A stretch of 64,000 nt of DNA from Buchnera aphidicola (Rhopalosiphum padi) (GCF_005080845.1 NZ_CP034858.1:186001-250000), one strand, 5' to 3'; positions 20,733 to 31,950 are shown, counted from the first letter of the stretch. Notes: generated from the sequence alone by a model not told the origin. Numbers and translations are program-made.

Positions 20733-21278
20733 TTGAATAAAATAAAGATGATAGTAGGGTTATCTAATCCCAAAAAACAATATCATAAAACGCGTCATAA
20801 TGTTGGATCTTGGTATGTTTATTCTTTAGCAAAACATTATTTTAGTATTTTAAAAGAAGAAAAAAAATTTTTTGGTTTTACTACCTGTTTAAACATAGAA
20901 TTAAATTCTATTCGTTTGCTTGTACCTAATATTTTTATGAATATAAATGGTCATGCGGTATATAAAATGGCTTCATTTTACAATATTAATTTAAATCAAA
21001 TATTAATAATACACGATGATTTAGATTTAGAACCGGGAATGATAAAATATAAATATAGTTATGGGCATAGTGGTCATAATGGATTAAGAAACATTATTAA
21101 AGAATTTAACACTAAAGTAAATTTTTATCGATTAAGAATCGGAATTGGCCGTCCAAAAAATAAAAACGAAATATCATCTTTTGTACTTTCTATACCTGAT
21201 TGTAGAGAAATGAATTTAATTAAAAAATCTATTTCATATGCGATAAAGGAAAATTTTACATTATTAAATTTTATCTAA
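20733..21278 (+). CDS. pth: Peptidyl-tRNA hydrolase
   Basis: Pth cleaves peptidyl-tRNAs that drop off the ribosome, recycling the tRNA. The 181-residue product (E. coli 194) has the catalytic histidine at 22 in TRHNVGSW, plus [12 protein letters not shown] and the HDDLDLEPG loop with the catalytic-site aspartate. The start is TTG, supported by an AAAGGA element 6 bases upstream; the first ATG, five codons later, would leave no room for the N-terminal beta strand. It is next to ychF as in E. coli, 63 bp apart. Confidence 0.95.
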   Translation: MNKIKMIVGLSNPKKQYHKTRHNVGSWYVYSLAKHYFSILKEEKKFFGFTTCLNIELNSIRLLVPNIFMNINGHAVYKMASFYNINLNQILIIHDDLDLEPGMIKYKYSYGHSGHNGLRNIIKEFNTKVNFYRLRIGIGRPKNKNEISSFVLSIPDCREMNLIKKSISYAIKENFTLLNFI

Positions 21279-21341
21279 TAATTAGATGTAAAATTTTTTT
21301 AATTATTTTTTGTACTTTTTTATTTTTAAGGCGTATAAAAC

Positions 21342-22430
21342 ATGGGTTTTAAATGTGGAATTATAGGATTACCTAATATTGGTAAATCTACTTTATTTAA
21401 TGCTTTAACTAAAGGTAATTCAGCAGTTGCTAATTTTCCATTTTGTACTATTAAGCCAAATATAGGAATTGTTTCAGTTCCTGATAGTCGTATTAGTAAT
21501 CTTGCTAAAATTATTTCACCGGAAAAAATAGTTAATGCATTTATAGAATTTGTAGATATTGCCGGTTTAGTCAAAGGTGCTTCTAAAGGAGAAGGGTTAG
21601 GTAATCAATTTTTAAGTAATATACGAGATACTCATGCTATTGCTCATGTTGTTCGCTGTTTTAAAGATGACAATATCAGTCATGTTTATAATCAAGTCCA
21701 ACCTACAATAGATGTTGATATAATTAATGCTGAACTTATATTATCAGATTTTGAAACTTGTGAAAAATCTATATTAAAATTAGAAAAAAAACTAAAATTT
21801 AATAAAAAAGAGATAGAAGAAAAACTGGTTGTATTAAACAAATGTCTTTATCATTTAAAAAATTTTTTAATGTTAAAAACACTTTCTTTAGATGAAAATG
21901 AAAAAAAAATTATTAGTTATTTACGTTTCTTAACTTTAAAACCAACGATGTATATTGCTAATATTAATGAAGAAAAAGAGTCATATTTTTTTTTAAATGA
22001 ATTAAATAAATTAGCTAAAAAAGAAGGTTCTTTAGTTATTCCAATTAATTCGAATCTGGAATTAGATTTAATAAAAATGAATGAAAATGAACAAAAATAT
22101 TTTATGAAATCTTTTAATATAACGAATTTAGGGTTAAATAATATCGTTAAATCTGGTTATAAAATACTTAATTTAATAACATTTTTTACTGCAGGAATAA
22201 AAGAAATTCGTGCTTGGGCTATACCTAATGGTAGTACGAGTCTTCAAGCTGCTGATAAAATACATAGTGATTTTAGTAGAGGTTTTATTCGTGCACAAAT
22301 TATGCATTATTTAGATTTTATAAAATATAAAAGTGAGTCTAAAGTTAAAGAAGTAGGTAAATATCGAAGCGAGGGAAAATTTTATAAAATTCAAGATGGT
22401 GATATTATTAATTTTTTATTTAATGTTTAA
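21342..22430 (+). CDS. ychF: Ribosome-binding ATPase YchF (OLA1 family)
   Basis: YchF belongs to the Obg-related P-loop family but hydrolyses ATP; it binds ribosomes and is linked to translation control and oxidative stress responses. The 362-residue product (E. coli 363) has the P-loop GLPNIGKST at residues 9-17, a G2/G3 region with FVDIAGLVKGASKGEG, the altered G4 motif NINEE that replaces the GTP-specific NKxD, and a C-terminal TGS domain ending in GDIINFLFNV. It lies downstream of pth and converges on thrC through a terminator. Confidence 0.96.
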   Translation: MGFKCGIIGLPNIGKSTLFNALTKGNSAVANFPFCTIKPNIGIVSVPDSRISNLAKIISPEKIVNAFIEFVDIAGLVKGASKGEGLGNQFLSNIRDTHAIAHVVRCFKDDNISHVYNQVQPTIDVDIINAELILSDFETCEKSILKLEKKLKFNKKEIEEKLVVLNKCLYHLKNFLMLKTLSLDENEKKIISYLRFLTLKPTMYIANINEEKESYFFLNELNKLAKKEGSLVIPINSNLELDLIKMNENEQKYFMKSFNITNLGLNNIVKSGYKILNLITFFTAGIKEIRAWAIPNGSTSLQAADKIHSDFSRGFIRAQIMHYLDFIKYKSESKVKEVGKYRSEGKFYKIQDGDIINFLFNV

Positions 22431-22464
22431 AAAAAAATATTTTTTTATAAAAATAAAAATTTTT

Positions 22465-22504
22465 ATTAGAGAGGAAAATTCAATTTATCCTCTCTAATTT
22501 TTTT
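22465..22504. terminator. Terminator between ychF and thrC
   Basis: An 11-bp stem with GC content (ATTAGAGAGGA at 22465-22475, TCCTCTCTAAT at 22488-22498) and a 12-base loop is followed by T on the plus strand and, in the other direction, by A-to-T rich DNA. It is placed to end both ychF and thrABC transcripts. Confidence 0.7.
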
Positions 22505-23794
22505 TTATTTTTCTAGTAAAAATTCTTTTAATGTATTGAAATCAGGGTTTATATTATAGGACAACAATGGCAAATTAGTTCTATTTTTTAGTTCTTTTGG
22601 TAAAGAAATATTATTTTCTAATATTTTTTCTACAGTGTTTTTAAATTTAGATGGATGTGCTGTTCCTAAAAATAAACCAAATTCGTCTTTTTTTAATTGA
22701 TCATGTAATAGTCTATAAGCAATTGCTGCATGAGGTTCAGATACATAACCTAATTGAAACAATTCTTTAAGAGTTTCTTTAGTGATTTCATCTGATACAC
22801 TTCCGAATCTTAATTCTTTTAAATCCCATTTTTTTCTACGGAATAACTCTTCAATTCGAGGCCAATTGTTAGGACGACTAATATCCATAGCATTAGAAAT
22901 TGTTGATACAGTTTTTTGAGGATCCCATTTTCCACTACTAAGAAATCTCGGAATTGTATCATTATCATTAGTACATGCAATAAATGCTTTAATCGGTAAA
23001 CCAAGAGATTTAGCCAACAAACCAGCTGTTAAATTACCAAAATTACCACATGGAACAGCTATAACTAAATTTTTTCTTTGTTCTTCACAAAGTAATGAAA
23101 AAGCTTCAAAATAATAACATATTTGGGCTAATAAACGGCTTATATTAATAGAATTAGCAGAATTTAATCCTATCGATTCTTTTAATTTTTTGTCATCAAA
23201 GGCTTTTTTTACTAATTTTTGACAATCATCGAAACTACCGTTAATAGATATAGTTTTTATATTTTTACCTAAGGTACAAAATAGTTGTTCTTGCAGTACA
23301 CTAATTTTTCCTTTTGGATATAAAATAATGACTCGAATATTTTTCATTCCATAAAATGCATGAGCAACTGCAGCGCCAGTGTCTCCTGATGTTGCAGTTA
23401 AAATAGTAAAAGATTCATTTTTTTTATTAAGAGATAGTATCATTTGAGCCATAAAACGTGCCCCAAAATCTTTAAATGCTAATGTTGGGCCATGAAATAA
23501 TTCAAAACAACTTATATTTTTATTAATACAAACTTTTAATGGTTTTGAAAATGAAAATGCTTTTTTAACATGTTCGTATAATACTTCTTTAGATATTTCA
23601 CTGCTGATAAACTTAGAAAGTATTTCAGTACTTCGTGTAATAAAATCCATTTTTAATATTCTTAATAATTCTAAAGGTGTAATAATTGGTAATTCTACGG
23701 GAAAAAATAAACCTTGTTTCTGCCCTAATCCAAGTTTTACAGCAGTTTCAAAATTTACTTGTTCATTATGATTTTTTAAATTATAAAGTTTCAT
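22505..23794 (-). CDS. thrC: Threonine synthase
   Basis: ThrC converts O-phosphohomoserine to threonine, the last step of the pathway, using pyridoxal phosphate. The 429-residue product (E. coli 428) has the PLP lysine at about 108 in the segment GPTLAFKDFGARF and the phosphate-binding glycine-rich loop CGNFGNLTAG. It ends the thrA-thrB-thrC operon, starting 3 bp after the thrB stop. Threonine is an essential amino acid that an aphid symbiont is expected to supply to its host. Confidence 0.97.
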   Translation of the reverse strand: MKLYNLKNHNEQVNFETAVKLGLGQKQGLFFPVELPIITPLELLRILKMDFITRSTEILSKFISSEISKEVLYEHVKKAFSFSKPLKVCINKNISCFELFHGPTLAFKDFGARFMAQMILSLNKKNESFTILTATSGDTGAAVAHAFYGMKNIRVIILYPKGKISVLQEQLFCTLGKNIKTISINGSFDDCQKLVKKAFDDKKLKESIGLNSANSINISRLLAQICYYFEAFSLLCEEQRKNLVIAVPCGNFGNLTAGLLAKSLGLPIKAFIACTNDNDTIPRFLSSGKWDPQKTVSTISNAMDISRPNNWPRIEELFRRKKWDLKELRFGSVSDEITKETLKELFQLGYVSEPHAAIAYRLLHDQLKKDEFGLFLGTAHPSKFKNTVEKILENNISLPKELKNRTNLPLLSYNINPDFNTLKEFLLEK

Positions 23795-23797
23795 TTT

Positions 23798-24727
23798 TTA
23801 TCCTATTTTGCGCACACCTTTTGAATCCACACAACAAATATGAACAAATCCTGTTTTGTTTTGTAAGTAATTGTCTTTTAGCCATAAAGATATCTTTTCA
23901 GCAGTTTTTATATTGTCAGAAATTGCAAAAATAGTAGGACCTGAACCAGATATCCCACAACCTATGGCTCCAATTTTTTTAATTTTTTCTTTGGCGTTTA
24001 GAAAATTAGGAAGTAATTTACTACGATATGGTTCTGCTATAAAGTCTTGCATACATCTAGCTGCTAAATTAGATTGTTTAGTATATGATGCATGAATAAA
24101 ACCCGCTAGATAACGACTATTTTTAATACAAATATCTTTTTTATATTCTTTAGGTAAAATTTTTCTTGCCTCTGCAGTAGAAACTTTTACTCCCGGCCAA
24201 GCAATAATCCAAAACCAATTTTTGAAATTTGGAAGTGTTTGACTTACAACATCAGAATCTTCTAATATTAATTGAAGACCTCCTAAATAAGATGGAGCCA
24301 CATTATCATAATGCACGCTTCCTGATATTTCACCTTCTATTTCTCCCATAAGTAGTAGTAATTCTTTTGAATTTAAAGGATTATTACAAATTTGATTAAT
24401 TGCCACTAAAGTGGCGACTACTGAGCAAGCACTAGATCCTAGTCCTGATCCAATTGGCATATTTTTTTCGAGAATTATAGAAACAGGAATATTTTTTTTT
24501 ACTATTTTACAAAATTTAAACCAACATTTCCAAACAATGTTTTGTTCTTTATTTATAGGTAATTTATTAGAAAAAATTCCCTTATTAATTAATTCAAATT
24601 TTTTTGATAACTTTACTGTTACACAATCACCTAATAAAGTACCATTTATTGGTATAATGGCTGCACCTAAAATATCAAACCCAACTCCAACATTGGCAAT
24701 AGAAGCTGGTGCATAAATTTTAATCAT
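23798..24727 (-). CDS. thrB: Homoserine kinase
   Basis: ThrB phosphorylates homoserine with ATP. Starting at the ATG at 24727, the 309-residue product aligns with E. coli ThrB (310) from its first residues (MIKIYAPAS). The open frame continues 28 codons further upstream into thrA, but that part matches nothing in the family. It is a GHMP kinase: the ATP loop [10 protein letters not shown] is at residues 91-100 and a second glycine-rich motif [11 protein letters not shown] near 265. thrA ends 19 bp upstream, thrC starts 3 bp downstream. Confidence 0.96.
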   Translation of the reverse strand: MIKIYAPASIANVGVGFDILGAAIIPINGTLLGDCVTVKLSKKFELINKGIFSNKLPINKEQNIVWKCWFKFCKIVKKNIPVSIILEKNMPIGSGLGSSACSVVATLVAINQICNNPLNSKELLLLMGEIEGEISGSVHYDNVAPSYLGGLQLILEDSDVVSQTLPNFKNWFWIIAWPGVKVSTAEARKILPKEYKKDICIKNSRYLAGFIHASYTKQSNLAARCMQDFIAEPYRSKLLPNFLNAKEKIKKIGAIGCGISGSGPTIFAISDNIKTAEKISLWLKDNYLQNKTGFVHICCVDSKGVRKIG

Positions 24728-24746
24728 TACTGTACTCCGCTGATGC

Positions 24747-27194
24747 TTATAATATTGTACGTAGTAAGTCGGAAAACACCCCAGAGGCAGTAACATCGTT
24801 ACCCGCACCATATCCTCTTAATACAAGAGGAATGGGTTGATAATAGTTTGTATAAAATGTCAGTGCGTTTTCACCATTTTTTACTTTATATAATGGATTA
24901 TTACTGTTTATTTCCTCAATTTTTACTGAACATTTTCCACTTTTTTCTATGCTTCCTACAAAACGCAGTACATTTCCTAAATTATGTGCTTTATTAACTC
25001 GTTCTGAAAAGAATAGATCTAATTCTTTCAGTTTAAATAAAAATTCTTCAGAATTTTGATATTTTTTAAATTTTTCTGGTAATATAGGTTCGATGTTTAT
25101 ATCTTTTAGTTCTATGGAATAGCCTACCTCTCGAGCTAAAACTAATAGTTTTCTAGCAACATCGATGCCAGATAAATCATCGAATGGATTTGGTTCAGTA
25201 AAACCTAATTTTTTCGCTTCTTTAGTCGCTTCTGATAATGAAATACCTTCTTCTAATCTTCCAAATATAAAAGATAACGAACCAGATAATATACCTTTAA
25301 AAGATATAAGATGATCACCTGTATTAAATAAATTTTGAAGTGTATTTATAACTGGCAATCCGGCTCCAACATTAGTTTCATATAAAAATTTTTTATTTTC
25401 TTTTAATGCAGTAGTTCTAATGTCATTGTAATATTGCAAGGAATTTGTATTGGCTTTTTTATTTGAAGCAATTATGTGAAAACCGTTTTTAATAAAATTA
25501 ACATATTGCTTTGATAAAATTTCATCAGATGTGCAGTCGATTATGACTGAATTGGAATCGAAATTATTTTTTAATAATTCATTTAATATTTGTAAATTAA
25601 ATTCTTTGTTTGATTTTTTAAAATTTTCTTCCCAATTATTTAAATTAATTAAGTCATTTAAAAAAAGTAATTTTTTAGAATTGGCAATCATACGAAATCT
25701 GATTTTTATATTTTTTTGATCTAAAAACTTTTCTTGTCTTAAGATTTGTTTTAATAGTTCTTTGCCAACTCCACCTATTCCAATTAAAAAAACATTTATA
25801 ATTTTTTTGTTAAAAAACAATGAATCATGAACATTTTGCATGCCCTTTAAAACATTTTCTTTTTTAATCACTACTGATATAGAATGTTTTGAAGACCCAT
25901 GTGCAATTGCAAGTACATTGATTTTTGATGAACCTAAAGAAGAAAAAATTTTTGATGCAATATTATTTTTTTCGGAAATATTAGAACCAATAACTGATAA
26001 AATAGCTAAATTTTTTATTATGTTTAAATTATTTAATAATCCTTCTTTTATTTCTAATTTGAATTCTTTGTTTAATATTAGTAAAATATAATCAGTGTCT
26101 TTTTCTAAAATACAAAAGTTGATTTTATTTTCTGAAGATGATTGTGTGATTAAAATAATTTTAATATTTTCTCTTGAAAGAGCAGTAAATATCCGTGATA
26201 TTATATTTCCTGGATTTTTTAAACAAGATCCAGAAACGTTGAACATAACTATTTTATCAAGGTATGTAACACCTTTTAAAAAATTTTCATCTGAATCAGT
26301 TTTTTGACAAATCAACGTCCCTTTAGCATGAATATTATTGGTATTTTTTATAATACATGGTATTTGAAATTGGGAAATAGGTTCAATGGTTCGAGGATGT
26401 AATACCTTAGCACCAAAATAAGATAATTCCATTGCTTCTTGATAGGATATTGACTCTAATAAGTAAGTATTAGAGACTACTCTGGGATCTGATGTAAATA
26501 CACCATCAACATCAGTCCAAATTTCACAACATTTTGCATTTAAGCAAGAAGCTAAAACTGCAGCAGAATAATCAGAACCATTACGTCCCAGTACTACTAA
26601 TTCGCCTTTTTTGTTTCCTGCAATGAACCCAGCCATTAAAATAATATTTTTTTGATTTATATTTATTTTTTTAATTCGTTTTTTAGATTCTTTTATATCG
26701 ACAGTAGAATCTAAATAATTTCCTATTGATAAAAGATTTTTAACTGGATTTAAAATAGTAACTTCATAATTTCTAGATTTTAATATATTTTTCATAATAA
26801 CAACTGAAAGTATTTCCCCACGAGATATTATTATAGGTTGAATACTTTCTGGACATTGTTTTATTAAAAAAATACCATTTATTATTTTTTTTAATTTATT
26901 AAATTCTTTTTCAATTGTTTCCTTTGTATTTTTATATGGAAAAAATGATTGTATTTTTTTAATATCTTTTATTAATTCAATAAAAATATTTTCTGCAATA
27001 TTAATGTTTTTTAGAATTTTATCATTATCAATATTTTTTTCAATTATTGTAACTAAATAGTTAGTTATTTTAGCTGGAGCAGAAAGAACGACTGCAATTT
27101 GTTCTTTTTTATTTTTTTTTTCTATAATATCAGCGACACATAAAAACTTTTGTGCATTAGCTAACGAAGTTCCGCCAAATTTCAATAGTTTCAT
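24747..27194 (-). CDS. thrA: Bifunctional aspartokinase I / homoserine dehydrogenase I
   Basis: ThrA catalyses the first and third steps from aspartate to threonine. The 815-residue protein (E. coli 820) opens with the aspartokinase KFGGTSLAN motif, continues with ACT regulatory domains (about 310-460) and ends with a homoserine dehydrogenase whose NAD-binding loop [10 protein letters not shown] is near residue 470. The kinase/regulatory half is noticeably more Lys/Asn/Ile-rich than the dehydrogenase half. An A10 run near residues 27-32 (EKKN) is in frame. A hairpin terminator sits 30 bp before the ATG, with an AAGGAT ribosome-binding element after it. Confidence 0.97.
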   Translation of the reverse strand: MKLLKFGGTSLANAQKFLCVADIIEKKNKKEQIAVVLSAPAKITNYLVTIIEKNIDNDKILKNINIAENIFIELIKDIKKIQSFFPYKNTKETIEKEFNKLKKIINGIFLIKQCPESIQPIIISRGEILSVVIMKNILKSRNYEVTILNPVKNLLSIGNYLDSTVDIKESKKRIKKININQKNIILMAGFIAGNKKGELVVLGRNGSDYSAAVLASCLNAKCCEIWTDVDGVFTSDPRVVSNTYLLESISYQEAMELSYFGAKVLHPRTIEPISQFQIPCIIKNTNNIHAKGTLICQKTDSDENFLKGVTYLDKIVMFNVSGSCLKNPGNIISRIFTALSRENIKIILITQSSSENKINFCILEKDTDYILLILNKEFKLEIKEGLLNNLNIIKNLAILSVIGSNISEKNNIASKIFSSLGSSKINVLAIAHGSSKHSISVVIKKENVLKGMQNVHDSLFFNKKIINVFLIGIGGVGKELLKQILRQEKFLDQKNIKIRFRMIANSKKLLFLNDLINLNNWEENFKKSNKEFNLQILNELLKNNFDSNSVIIDCTSDEILSKQYVNFIKNGFHIIASNKKANTNSLQYYNDIRTTALKENKKFLYETNVGAGLPVINTLQNLFNTGDHLISFKGILSGSLSFIFGRLEEGISLSEATKEAKKLGFTEPNPFDDLSGIDVARKLLVLAREVGYSIELKDINIEPILPEKFKKYQNSEEFLFKLKELDLFFSERVNKAHNLGNVLRFVGSIEKSGKCSVKIEEINSNNPLYKVKNGENALTFYTNYYQPIPLVLRGYGAGNDVTASGVFSDLLRTIL

Positions 27195-27224
27195 ATTTTT
27201 TTTACATCCTTAAATTCATATCAT

Positions 27225-27256
27225 AAAAAACCCGCATTATTTTTGAGCGGGTTTTT
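27225..27256 (-). promoter_or_regulatory. Attenuator-like hairpin upstream of thrA
   Basis: A 10-bp stem (27226-27235 with 27247-27256), with a GC-rich core CCCGC/GCGGG and an 11-base loop, is followed on the minus strand by six T. It lies just before the thrA ribosome-binding site, the position of the thr attenuator in E. coli, whose terminator also ends in a GCGGG-type arm. No threonine/isoleucine-rich leader peptide is visible upstream (see findings), so regulation by leader translation is doubtful. A bidirectional terminator role is less likely, because nothing is transcribed rightward into it. Confidence 0.7.
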
Positions 27257-27944
27257 ATTAAATATATACATTATCTCATATTAAGTATGATTAGTTATAA
27301 TAAATAAAAACAGTTATTCTATAGCGAAGAAACGATAAGCAGTAGATATTAATACGTTTTACGTAGCATCTCTTAGATATAAATTAATAAAACATTAAAA
27401 TAAGTGAATTAATTTATTGAATAGTGTTATTTAATAAGATTTAGAGCTGTAATTGAGAATATTTTTATAAGTATAACGTATATTTTAAATATTATTAATT
27501 TTATCATAGATTTAGTTTTTTAATATTGTAAAAAAGTATTAGGAAAAAAAAGATATGTTTTCTACTATAAAAATTTTTCTATTTTTTACATGATATTCTT
27601 ACAATTATAATTGTTATTTATATATAGAAAACAACATGTTTTTTTATTAATTTAAAAAATATTAAAAATTTTAATCTAGAATAGATATTACTTAAAAAGT
27701 AAAAAAGAATTAGACTAATTTATAATTATATTTCCATTTAATTCATACTATTTTTTCTATTAGTATTTTGATTTTTATAACATAATGATTATTATTAGTG
27801 CAATAGTTAAAAAATAAATATTTTGTTTTTGAATTTTATATTAAAATTTTTATTATTGAATATATTTTATATTTTTAACAAATATCAATAAATGATTTTT
27901 AGTATAATAAATTTAAAATATACATTAAACACTTAGTTAATATT
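27257..27944. other. Long spacer between thrA and hpt (688 bp)
   Basis: No open frame with family resemblance, no tRNA and no known RNA is recognised. It must contain promoters for thrABC (leftward) and hpt (rightward). The first 120 bp, around 27320-27372, has more G and C than the rest and includes TACGT-TTT-ACGTA at about 27353-27365, a short symmetric element. The remaining 500 bp is nearly pure A/T and looks like a decayed gene or neutral spacer. Confidence 0.6.
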
Positions 27945-28478
27945 ATGAAACATACTATTAAAGTTATTATTTCGGAAAAAGAACTAGATATTCGCATTCG
28001 TGAACTAGGTAATGCAATTACTAAAAAATATAAAAACAGCGAAAATAAAATAATATTAATTGCCTTACTACGTGGTTCATTTGTATTTATAGCAGATTTG
28101 TGTCGTAGAATTAAAATCGAACATGAAGTTGATTTTATGACTACTTCTAGTTACGGACGTGGAATGATATCTACTGGAGACGTAAAAATTATAAAAGATT
28201 TAGACGAAGATATTTATAATAAAAATGTTTTAATTGTTGAAGATGTTATTGATTCTGGAAAAACTTTAAGTAAAGTATTAGGTATTTTAAAATTAAGAAA
28301 TCCAAAATCTTTGTCAATTTGCACTCTTCTAGATAAGCCGGAATGTCGTGAAGTTAATATTAATATTGATTTTATAGGTTTTTCTATACCTGATGAATTT
28401 ATAGTTGGTTATGGAATAGATTATGCTCAATCTTATCGATATTTACCGTATATAGGAAAAGTGATTTTTAAAAAATAA
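27945..28478 (+). CDS. hpt: Hypoxanthine phosphoribosyltransferase
   Basis: Hpt attaches phosphoribose from PRPP to hypoxanthine (and guanine) for purine salvage. The 177-residue product (E. coli 178) has the PRPP-binding signature EDVIDSGKT at residues 99-107 and the flexible SSYGRG loop near 69. Together with guaC, also in this window, it lets the cell interconvert purines that may come from the host. It converges on panC with only 8 bp between. Confidence 0.95.
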   Translation: MKHTIKVIISEKELDIRIRELGNAITKKYKNSENKIILIALLRGSFVFIADLCRRIKIEHEVDFMTTSSYGRGMISTGDVKIIKDLDEDIYNKNVLIVEDVIDSGKTLSKVLGILKLRNPKSLSICTLLDKPECREVNINIDFIGFSIPDEFIVGYGIDYAQSYRYLPYIGKVIFKK

Positions 28479-28486
28479 AGTTTTTT

Positions 28487-29344
28487 TTAATTTTTTAGTA
28501 TAATTTTTTTATTATCAATTAATCGAGTATTTCCTAACCAAACTGATGCTAGTATAATAATACTTTTATTTTCTTTAGATATAGGATTAAGTGTTTTAGA
28601 ATTATATACATCAAATATATCAATGTAAAACCCTTTTTTTATAAGGTATTGTCGTGATATATTAATGGTTTTTGGAATTTTTTTTCCTTTATTTTGTATA
28701 ATAACATTGCATGTGTGTTCTATAGTTTTATATAGATAAGGTGCCTTTTCTTGCTCTAAAGAATTTAGATGCTTGTTTCTTGAGCTAAAAGCCAATCCAT
28801 TTTCTAATCTTATTGTAGGTAAACTAATAATCTTTATGGGATAATTTAATTCTTTAACTAATTTTTTTACAATTAATAATTGCTGATAATCTTTTTCTCC
28901 AAAGAAAGAAAAATTTGGTTGTACTAAATTAAATAATTTACAAATTATTGTTGTTACTCCTATAAAATGTCCAGGACGAGCTCTACCTTCTATAATATTA
29001 GATAATTTAGGTACATCAACATATGTATAATTTTTTAATCCATGAGGATACATTTCATGTATGTCAGGACAAAAAAGAATTTCTACTTTTTCTTTTCTTA
29101 AAATATAACAGTCTTGTTCAAAAGTTTTAGGATATTTTTTAAAATCTAATAAATTATTAAATTGCATAGGATTAATAAAAATACTTACTATTACAATATC
29201 TACGTATTTTTTTGCTAACAAAATAAGTTTTATATGACCATTATGTAAATTTCCCATCGTCGGTACTAATCCAATTACTTTTTTCTTTTTTTTTAATTCT
29301 TTTATTTTTTTTTCTAACAGATGTATGTTTTTTATAATATTCAT
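28487..29344 (-). CDS. panC: Pantothenate synthetase
   Basis: PanC joins pantoate and beta-alanine with ATP to make pantothenate. The 285-residue product (E. coli 283) is a class I tRNA-synthetase-like nucleotidyltransferase: HNGH at residues 34-37 corresponds to the HxGH ATP motif, GEKDYQQL is the GxKDxQQ segment, and SSRNKHL matches the family SSRN loop. It follows panB by 15 bp. panD, which makes beta-alanine and completes this cluster in E. coli, is not adjacent. Confidence 0.96.
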   Translation of the reverse strand: MNIIKNIHLLEKKIKELKKKKKVIGLVPTMGNLHNGHIKLILLAKKYVDIVIVSIFINPMQFNNLLDFKKYPKTFEQDCYILRKEKVEILFCPDIHEMYPHGLKNYTYVDVPKLSNIIEGRARPGHFIGVTTIICKLFNLVQPNFSFFGEKDYQQLLIVKKLVKELNYPIKIISLPTIRLENGLAFSSRNKHLNSLEQEKAPYLYKTIEHTCNVIIQNKGKKIPKTINISRQYLIKKGFYIDIFDVYNSKTLNPISKENKSIIILASVWLGNTRLIDNKKIILKN

Positions 29345-29359
29345 TATAATTCCATAATT

Positions 29360-30151
29360 TTAAAAACTATATTTTTCGTTAGGAAAACTACCATTTTTAA
29401 CTTCACTAATATATTTTTTAATAGCATTTTGAATGCTTCCATTATGAGAAAGGAAATTTTTTACAAATTTTAGTTTTTTCCCGTCAGTTATTCCTAATAA
29501 ATCTTGCATAACAAGTATTTGTCCATCAGTATAATTACCTGATCCTATTCCAATTACTGGAATAGATAAGTTTTCAGTTATTTTTTTAGCTAAAATTGCA
29601 GGAATACATTCTACAACTAACATTTTAATTCCCGCTTCTTCTAGCAGAAACGCTTCGTCTATTATTCGTTGTGCGTCATTTTTTTCTTTTCCTTGTACTT
29701 TATAACCACTTAAATAATCTATAGATTGCGGAGTTAATCCTATATGTCCACAAACTAATATTGATCTTTCTGATAGTTCTTTGATAGTTTTAACTAACCA
29801 TTTCCCCCCTTCTATTTTTATCATATTAGCACCAGACTGTATAATTTTAGCTGTATTTTTTAAAGTTTGTTGCACTCCACAATAAGACATAAATGGTAAA
29901 TCAGACAATAAAAAGGCATTTGGTGCACCTTTTCTAACTGCTTTTGTATGATATTCAATATCTTGAACTTGTACAGATAGTGTGGATTCATGACCTTGAA
30001 TAGTCATACCCAGAGAATCGCCTACAAGCATTATAGGAATTCCTTCATTTGAAAAAAGTCTAGAAAAACTAAAATCATAAACTGTAATAGCAGCAAATTT
30101 TTTTTTATTTTTTTTCCAGTTTTGTATTTTTGAGATACTAATAGATTCCAT
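29360..30151 (-). CDS. panB: 3-methyl-2-oxobutanoate hydroxymethyltransferase
   Basis: PanB transfers a hydroxymethyl group from methylenetetrahydrofolate to 2-oxoisovalerate, the first step of pantothenate synthesis. The 263-residue product (E. coli 264) has the metal-binding Asp45 in LVGDSLGM, the LSDLPFMSY segment, and the catalytic-site IKIEGG loop. Its substrate comes from valine synthesis, which is not in this window. It is the first gene of panB-panC. Confidence 0.97.
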   Translation of the reverse strand: MESISISKIQNWKKNKKKFAAITVYDFSFSRLFSNEGIPIMLVGDSLGMTIQGHESTLSVQVQDIEYHTKAVRKGAPNAFLLSDLPFMSYCGVQQTLKNTAKIIQSGANMIKIEGGKWLVKTIKELSERSILVCGHIGLTPQSIDYLSGYKVQGKEKNDAQRIIDEAFLLEEAGIKMLVVECIPAILAKKITENLSIPVIGIGSGNYTDGQILVMQDLLGITDGKKLKFVKNFLSHNGSIQNAIKKYISEVKNGSFPNEKYSF

Positions 30152-30248
30152 ATTTACCTACTTTTATTAAATAAAATAATTAATTAACCTTAAGAAAGGA
30201 TACTCGAGATAATTTAATATATCAATCGAATATCCTAATCTATATATA

Positions 30249-30704
30249 TTAGCCAGCCATTTGTTTTTCTCGAATTTCTGCCAATGTTTTACAATCAATA
30301 CAAAGATTTGCAGTTGGTCTGGCTTCTAAACGACGAATTCCAATTTCAACACCACAAGAATCACAGTAACCAAAATCTTTTTCTTTTATTTTCTTTAAAG
30401 TTTCTTGTATTTTTTTTATTAATTTACGACTTCTATCTCGATTTCGTAATTCTAAACTGAATTCTTCTTCTTGAGCTGCTCGATCAATAGGATCTGGAAA
30501 ATTAGTTGATTTGTCTTGTATGTAAAGTAACGTGTGATTAATTTCAATTTTTAATTGATTTTTCCATGTTTCAAGAATTTTTTTAAAATGTAACATTTGT
30601 TTTTCATTCATATATTCTTCATCTATTCTTTTTTGATAAGGTTTTAAACCAGCAATAGAAAGAACGTTTAGAGATGATTTTTTTTTGTTTTTTTCTTTTT
30701 CCAT
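30249..30704 (-). CDS. dksA: RNA polymerase-binding transcription factor DksA
   Basis: DksA reaches into the secondary channel of RNA polymerase and, with ppGpp, adjusts initiation at rRNA and amino-acid promoters. From the ATG at 30704 it is 151 residues, exactly the E. coli length; a TTG four codons upstream is ignored. The zinc finger cysteines are 114, 117, 135 and 138, and the coiled coil carries the DRAAQEEEF segment whose acidic tip acts on the polymerase. A GGAAA element precedes the ATG. Retention is of interest given the small number of regulators expected in such a genome. Confidence 0.96.
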   Translation of the reverse strand: MEKEKNKKKSSLNVLSIAGLKPYQKRIDEEYMNEKQMLHFKKILETWKNQLKIEINHTLLYIQDKSTNFPDPIDRAAQEEEFSLELRNRDRSRKLIKKIQETLKKIKEKDFGYCDSCGVEIGIRRLEARPTANLCIDCKTLAEIREKQMAG

Positions 30705-31010
30705 ATTTTTTTCCAATAAAATATTTACATGTATTTAAAATAAAAAATATATTTTGAATATAATATTAATTATTGACAATTCACGATGTTTAGAAAAGAT
30801 TTATATTTAGTAAGAGTAGAAAAATAATTTAGATATTATTTTTTGATAAAATCAATTTTTATAATTAAAAAAATTAATTTTTATATTTTTAAAAAATAAA
30901 AGTTATTATTGTGAATAATATTAACATAAACTTCAGCTAAATATATTTTTATACAAGTATATTGATTTAAAAAAATTATACTTTTTATTTATTCATATGG
31001 AATTTAGCAA

Positions 31011-31802
31011 ATGAAAGAAAAAAAAACTAAAAAATTTGCTTTGGGAATAGAATATAATGGAAGTTATTATCATGGCTGGCAACGTCAAAAAGGACTTTCT
31101 ACTGTTCAAGAAGAAATAGAGAATGCTTTATCTAAAATTGCAAATCATAAAGTGAACGTTGTATGTTCAGGACGTACTGATTCTGGTGTTCATAGTATAG
31201 GACAAGTAATACACTTTACAAGTTCTTCTATTAGAAGTGACTTTTCTTGGACAGTTGGAGTAAATACTTATTTATCTAAAAATGTTTCTGTAAAATGGAT
31301 CAAAGAAGTTCCAGAAAATTTTAGTGCTCGTTATAGTGCTATTTCTCGTTCTTATCGTTATATCATATATAATAATAGATGTCGTTCTGCTATTTTTCGT
31401 AATACATCAAATCATATTTATAGAGAATTAAATGTTGATAAGATGTTTTTTGAAGCACAATCCTTGTTAGGAGAGCATGACTTTTCATCTTTTCGCGCTT
31501 TAGGTTGTCAATCAAGTTCTCCTAGAAGAAAAATAATCAAGTTAAATATTTGGCGTTTAAACCATTGGGTTGTTATTGATATTACTGCTAATTCTTTCTT
31601 GTATCATATGGTTCGAAACATCGTTGGTTCATTGATTACAATTAATAATTGTACAGAAAAAAATTATATCAAAAAATTATTAAATAAAAAAGATAGAAAC
31701 TATGCAGGTCCTACTGCTCCAGCTCAAGGTTTATATTTATTTTTTGTAGAATATCCTATGTTTTTTAATTTACCTGTATTAAAAAATGATTTTATTGTTT
31801 AA
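31011..31802 (+). CDS. truA: tRNA pseudouridine(38-40) synthase TruA
   Basis: TruA converts uridines 38-40 in the tRNA anticodon arm to pseudouridine. The 263-residue product (E. coli 270) has the catalytic aspartate at residue 57 in SGRTDSGVH and the C-terminal MVRNIVGSL motif typical of the family. It diverges from dksA over 306 bp of AT-rich spacer in which no gene or structured element was recognised. Confidence 0.96.
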   Translation: MKEKKTKKFALGIEYNGSYYHGWQRQKGLSTVQEEIENALSKIANHKVNVVCSGRTDSGVHSIGQVIHFTSSSIRSDFSWTVGVNTYLSKNVSVKWIKEVPENFSARYSAISRSYRYIIYNNRCRSAIFRNTSNHIYRELNVDKMFFEAQSLLGEHDFSSFRALGCQSSSPRRKIIKLNIWRLNHWVVIDITANSFLYHMVRNIVGSLITINNCTEKNYIKKLLNKKDRNYAGPTAPAQGLYLFFVEYPMFFNLPVLKNDFIV

Positions 31803-31950
31803 AGAAAGAAATCAATGTTAAATCGTTTTTTAGAACAGCTTCCTTTTTAAATTTATTTAATTCATTTTATTTTATAAATCACGTATATTTTTTCAAATAA
31901 AAATTTATTTTTTTGTCAATAAAAAATTTTTTTAATTAAAAGGGTTTTTG

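Noticed and set aside
24727..24811. Upstream extension of thrB by 28 codons
   Set aside because: The ATG at 24727 aligns with E. coli ThrB from its first residue; the extension lies in the end of thrA.
27223..27271. Threonine leader peptide before thrA
   Set aside because: The only short frame lacks threonine codons and runs through the terminator stem, so it is not a thrL equivalent.
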